A DNA stretch of 64,000 bases, taken from the NCBI GenBank assembly GCA_914767715.1, contig OU612065.1:16308001-16372000 (forward strand), read 5' to 3'. The notes beneath the pieces were generated by a model that was not told where the DNA came from, made no database searches, and worked only from the letters and a program-made list of their open reading frames with translations. Both the position numbers and the translations under genes were made by a program. How positions within the stretch are numbered: the stretch's first letter is position 1; every line of letters starts with the position of its first letter. Positions 60,778 through 64,000 of the stretch are shown one piece after another. The stretch comes from Membranipora membranacea (lineage: Eukaryota; Bryozoa; Gymnolaemata; Cheilostomatida; Membraniporidae).

Positions 60778-63700
60778 TTAAATTTGATGCCAAACAGAGG
60801 TATGCGTGTTATCAGTGATAATTCTATGGTTCTTGTTTGGTGTCGAAGAGCTCGGAGGTTCCCAGTCGTTCTGTGCCGACTTATTTGGAGACTGATTCCC
60901 TGACTGTAGACGAGGTTTTGTGTGGTGGTCATACTGCATCGAAGATGTGTCCTCAATACAATAAGTACTAACCACCTGACTTTGGTAGCCTGTATCGCTT
61001 GTGTTCTGCACATGGAATAATTGACTAGATTGAGGGGCGGTAATCTCGCCCAGCCTATCTGACACGAAGCTCATACTGACAGAGTCATCTTGCTGATGCT
61101 TTGCTGAGTATAGATGTGAGAGGTTGTTTGTAATCATAGCCTCAGGTTCTAAGTTTTGATTATCAGATGCTAAGTTTGAGCTGTGCATGTCTATACTCAT
61201 ACCCCCCTTAGACCCTATCTCATCCTCACTGTCGCTCTCTGTAGCTAATCCAGAGTTAGATAGGTGAAACTCATCTACAATTAGATTTAACATTTTTATA
61301 GCTACAACATAACACGCTGGGTTCAATATTATGTCAAGGAAATATAATCTGAAAAAAAAGTGCTAGTTTGTAAGCAGATCAGACAGGAAGTGCCTTGCTG
61401 ATGGGAAAGACTTAGCCCCTGGGGACCAGAGTTGAGGAGGAGGAGCTGATATATGCCTCCCCTTCAAATAAATACAGTTAAAATATGAAACAACACACAA
61501 ATTATGGGTTCAGCTCAAAACTTACCTCCAAGGTTGAAACTTAGTCCGGATGTAAATTGTTTGAAACTTCCCTTTAGATCGGGTGAGGCTGCTTCAAAAC
61601 CTACAATCAAATCGGAAATACATAAATATTCCATGTTATTAATATTATTTCAAAGCCAGGCTTATAGTGTTGGCGAAAGATAATTTGGACTATCATCAGG
61701 GTGATGAAGCATATGGGAGGTATTGTATTGACTCATAGTAAATCCTACCTTGACTGTGGATGAATTGATGAGCAGGAGCAGGTTTAGGAGTAGGTGAAGA
61801 GATAGGCGATATACAGGGTGAAGAATGTCCACGGTCCGGAGATTTACTAAATGAGCACCTTCTCTGCAAGCTACAGCTGATCCCGCCAAAAACAGGGCTA
61901 GATGCGTGTAAATCTGCCTATAAAGCAAAGGAAATAATACTTTCAGTAATCGTACGAGGTGGTATTTCAGTCAGCCCATTGCCCACACCACAAAAAAAAA
62001 TCAAGAATGATAAAGATCTAAAAATTTCTCATAGGCTTATTCAAATCAAAAAGTTCTAATCATGTATTGGTATATTTGTGATTTACAGATTTATTTGTAT
62101 TCCACTGTTGAAATACCCAGGGGTATTATTTTAATCAATTGGCGAGCGCTTGTAAAAATAATATTGGATTGTGACTGAAAACAGGATAGCTGAGGATGCA
62201 GTTTTACAAGCAGTAGGATTTCCTGGTCTCCTGCAAATGTTTTCTTTGTTGGTTTTAAAGTTGAGTTTTGAAATACACATGTATTTAAGGTTGGTGCCAT
62301 AAGGCAGGATAAAATTTTTAAGGTTGAAGTTGAACATATTCCCAGCAAGGTAATGAGAAAATATAGAGCTGAGGGATTTTATTGTTTGCTTATATCAAAG
62401 ATACAGTGTCTGCTACAAGCCATTGCTTATACTGTATGCTAAACCATTATTCCCCATTTTTCTTTCACAGAACAAAACTTTAAACAAACAACCCATTCCA
62501 TCCTTTGTTTCATTGGAGCCGGCTTTGTGTCATTAGACCAATTACAATGCGACTGTGATATCTTATGAGGGGGTGAGTAAATTGTTGGGTTCACACTTGC
62601 CAATGACTAGTATGAGTAGTATCTTTGATCTGGCTGCCAGTGTCAAGACTGACATCTGGTTTGTGAATGTTGACAAAACTGTTAATTGGCAATTGATTCC
62701 TCCACAGATAATCTGAAAATTAGTATTCTATATATTTATGGAGAAGCACCCCCAGTATACAAAATGATGATACCAATTGCTTGCTGGCAGCTATTAACAA
62801 TTCTAGAAATATATGCCCTATGACATTACTGATAATACATAAATGTGTGCTCTTACCAATGGAGGCGAGTCCCAGCAGTCTGTCGATGGTATTGGATGGT
62901 TTTTATCTGACGTGTCATGAGATGATTCTAACGAATCGCTGCTATTACTGTCATTACCGAACAGTTTACGTCTAAGACTAGAATTACTGAATGAATCTCC
63001 TTTGTTCAACTCATCAATTTGAGAATCTGAGAGCCTGTATGCCTCTGTAATGAAATCAGGAACCTTTGTAAAAATTGTGTGAAATAAGGCCGCAAACTGT
63101 TCCTTCCGGAATATGAGCAATGTTATCCCTGAGACTATTCCAGACACATGTCAAAGGATACTGTTGGGTTTAGCATATTATATCAAATGCCTATAATGGT
63201 GCCCCATATGGAAGCAAGAGTGTACGCTAACTTACTTAATAGTTGGTTGAAGTCGATTGACAGAGGAATATGTACATCAGTCTGACTAGAGGCTGTAATG
63301 TGCAATAAGACAATGAGCAATACAGCAATACCCTATATGACACATTACAATGAAAAACGGAAATACTCCTTCAATGTTAGGGTATAATCAAGTGTTGTGC
63401 AATCTCTAAATTGCATAATCTTTCATAATATATATATACACTGTTTAATTATTATAATGTCTGACCGATTTATTCATGGCCTCTTGTAAGATTGATTTTG
63501 ATAGAATTTGCCTTGATTTGGAACAACTCTATATACAAACAGATTGAATGATGATTGATATAGGCTAATGTGTGATCAATGACATCCTGAATTAAAAGAA
63601 CAAAAGCAAGTAGGGCTCACCATTTCTTTTTGATGTAGAAGAATTGTGTAGTGATTTTTCTTCCTCATCTATTTTTGTGAGCAGGTTGACTTTCTGAACT

Positions 63701-64000
63701 GGTTCACTCCACGGCGATGGGACGATTTCCTCTTTCTCAAAGAACTTGTTGATGGCACCCTGAGCTAGCTTGTCTACCTTCCGACTGTGTCTATAGGATA
63801 TCAACAATATTGACTAACCAGTGGTGGAAAACAGTGATGATGTATGTGGGCTATTGTAACACTAAAAGGAGCTACTAAACGAAGGTTGAATACTGTTAAG
63901 GACGGTTCACAGGCATATCAAAGGAATGGTCGAGAGCTCATCGTGTTGATGTCCCACAATGCTGTTAATCATTTTGAATTTAGAGGGGTATCATTGTGGT
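60778..64000 (-). CDS. BORA: Bora (aurora borealis) homolog, activator of Aurora A / Plk1, 5' end outside window
   Basis: Partial gene, minus strand. Exons: 63790-63621, 63292-63236, 63044-62857, 61913-61749, 61600-61526, and a last exon starting at 61316 or 61300 and ending at 60778. Bora binds Aurora A and promotes Plk1 activation at mitotic entry. Family motifs: AINKFFEKEEIVPSPWSEP (the conserved V-P-S-P-W, a CDK site in vertebrates), IPLSIDFNQLL, FSNSSLRRKLFG, SSPVFGG...SPCISPISSPTPKP, and FKQFTSGLSFNL. DTGYQS (60979-60996) lies where human Bora has the DSGYNT phosphodegron for beta-TrCP. The 62857 exon ends on a whole codon while the 61913 exon needs one carried base, so a short exon of 3n+1 bases is missing from 61914-62856. 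The two possible starts of the last exon are both in frame. The N-terminal residues are off the right edge. Confidence 0.93.

Overview
This window is nuclear DNA of an animal. The genes are split into many short exons with GT-AG introns (one is GC-AG). It is AT-rich and full of DNA transposons, fold-back elements, SINE-like tRNA copies and LINE remains. Three genes are recognisable animal orthologs: EFR3, BORA and a PCMTD1/2-type protein. The large astacin/CUB/EGF/MAM secreted genes with threonine-rich linkers suggest a marine invertebrate, possibly a sponge or other non-bilaterian. That placement is inference only.

Layout: (1) 1-1977 (+), the 3' end of a gene ending in a Thr-rich linker and a MAM-like domain. 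(2) 3982-23329 (+), a complete or nearly complete tandem paralog: signal peptide, astacin zinc protease, Cys-rich/EGF-like segment, CUB, EGF, MAM, EGF, MAM, Thr-rich linker, MAM-like domain. Its introns hold a 2.2-kb terminal-inverted-repeat element, a 5.26-kb 5'-truncated LINE with a 12-bp target duplication, and tRNA-derived repeats. (3) 24336-31910 (-), a PCMTD1/2-type isoaspartyl-methyltransferase-like protein whose SOCS box is split by about 400 residues. (4) 31911-35712, intergenic, with a dead LINE piece. (5) 35713-48131 (+), an unrecognised gene of about 1031 residues. By eye it has one to three Ski/Sno/Dac-like segments, an acidic linker, a helical middle and a Pro-rich tail. (6) 51278-60080 (+), EFR3, 18 coding exons, 823 residues. 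(7) 60778-64000 (-), BORA, with its 5' end outside the window. EFR3 and BORA converge, and their poly(A) signals are about 220 bp apart.

The exon models were built by hand from splice sites, reading phase and remembered family motifs. For EFR3, PCMTD and gene 5 the summed coding length is an exact multiple of three. Two junctions are unresolved, each probably hiding one short exon: before the astacin catalytic exon, and in the middle of BORA.

The genes are not an operon-like unit. EFR3 is a plasma-membrane PI4-kinase scaffold, BORA an Aurora A/Plk1 activator, PCMTD a likely Cullin-RING substrate receptor, and the astacin genes are secreted matrix-type proteins. The most unusual content is the split SOCS box, the candidate multi-Ski/Sno/Dac protein, the tandem mucin-astacin-MAM genes, and a set of large palindromic or nested transposons with readable target duplications.
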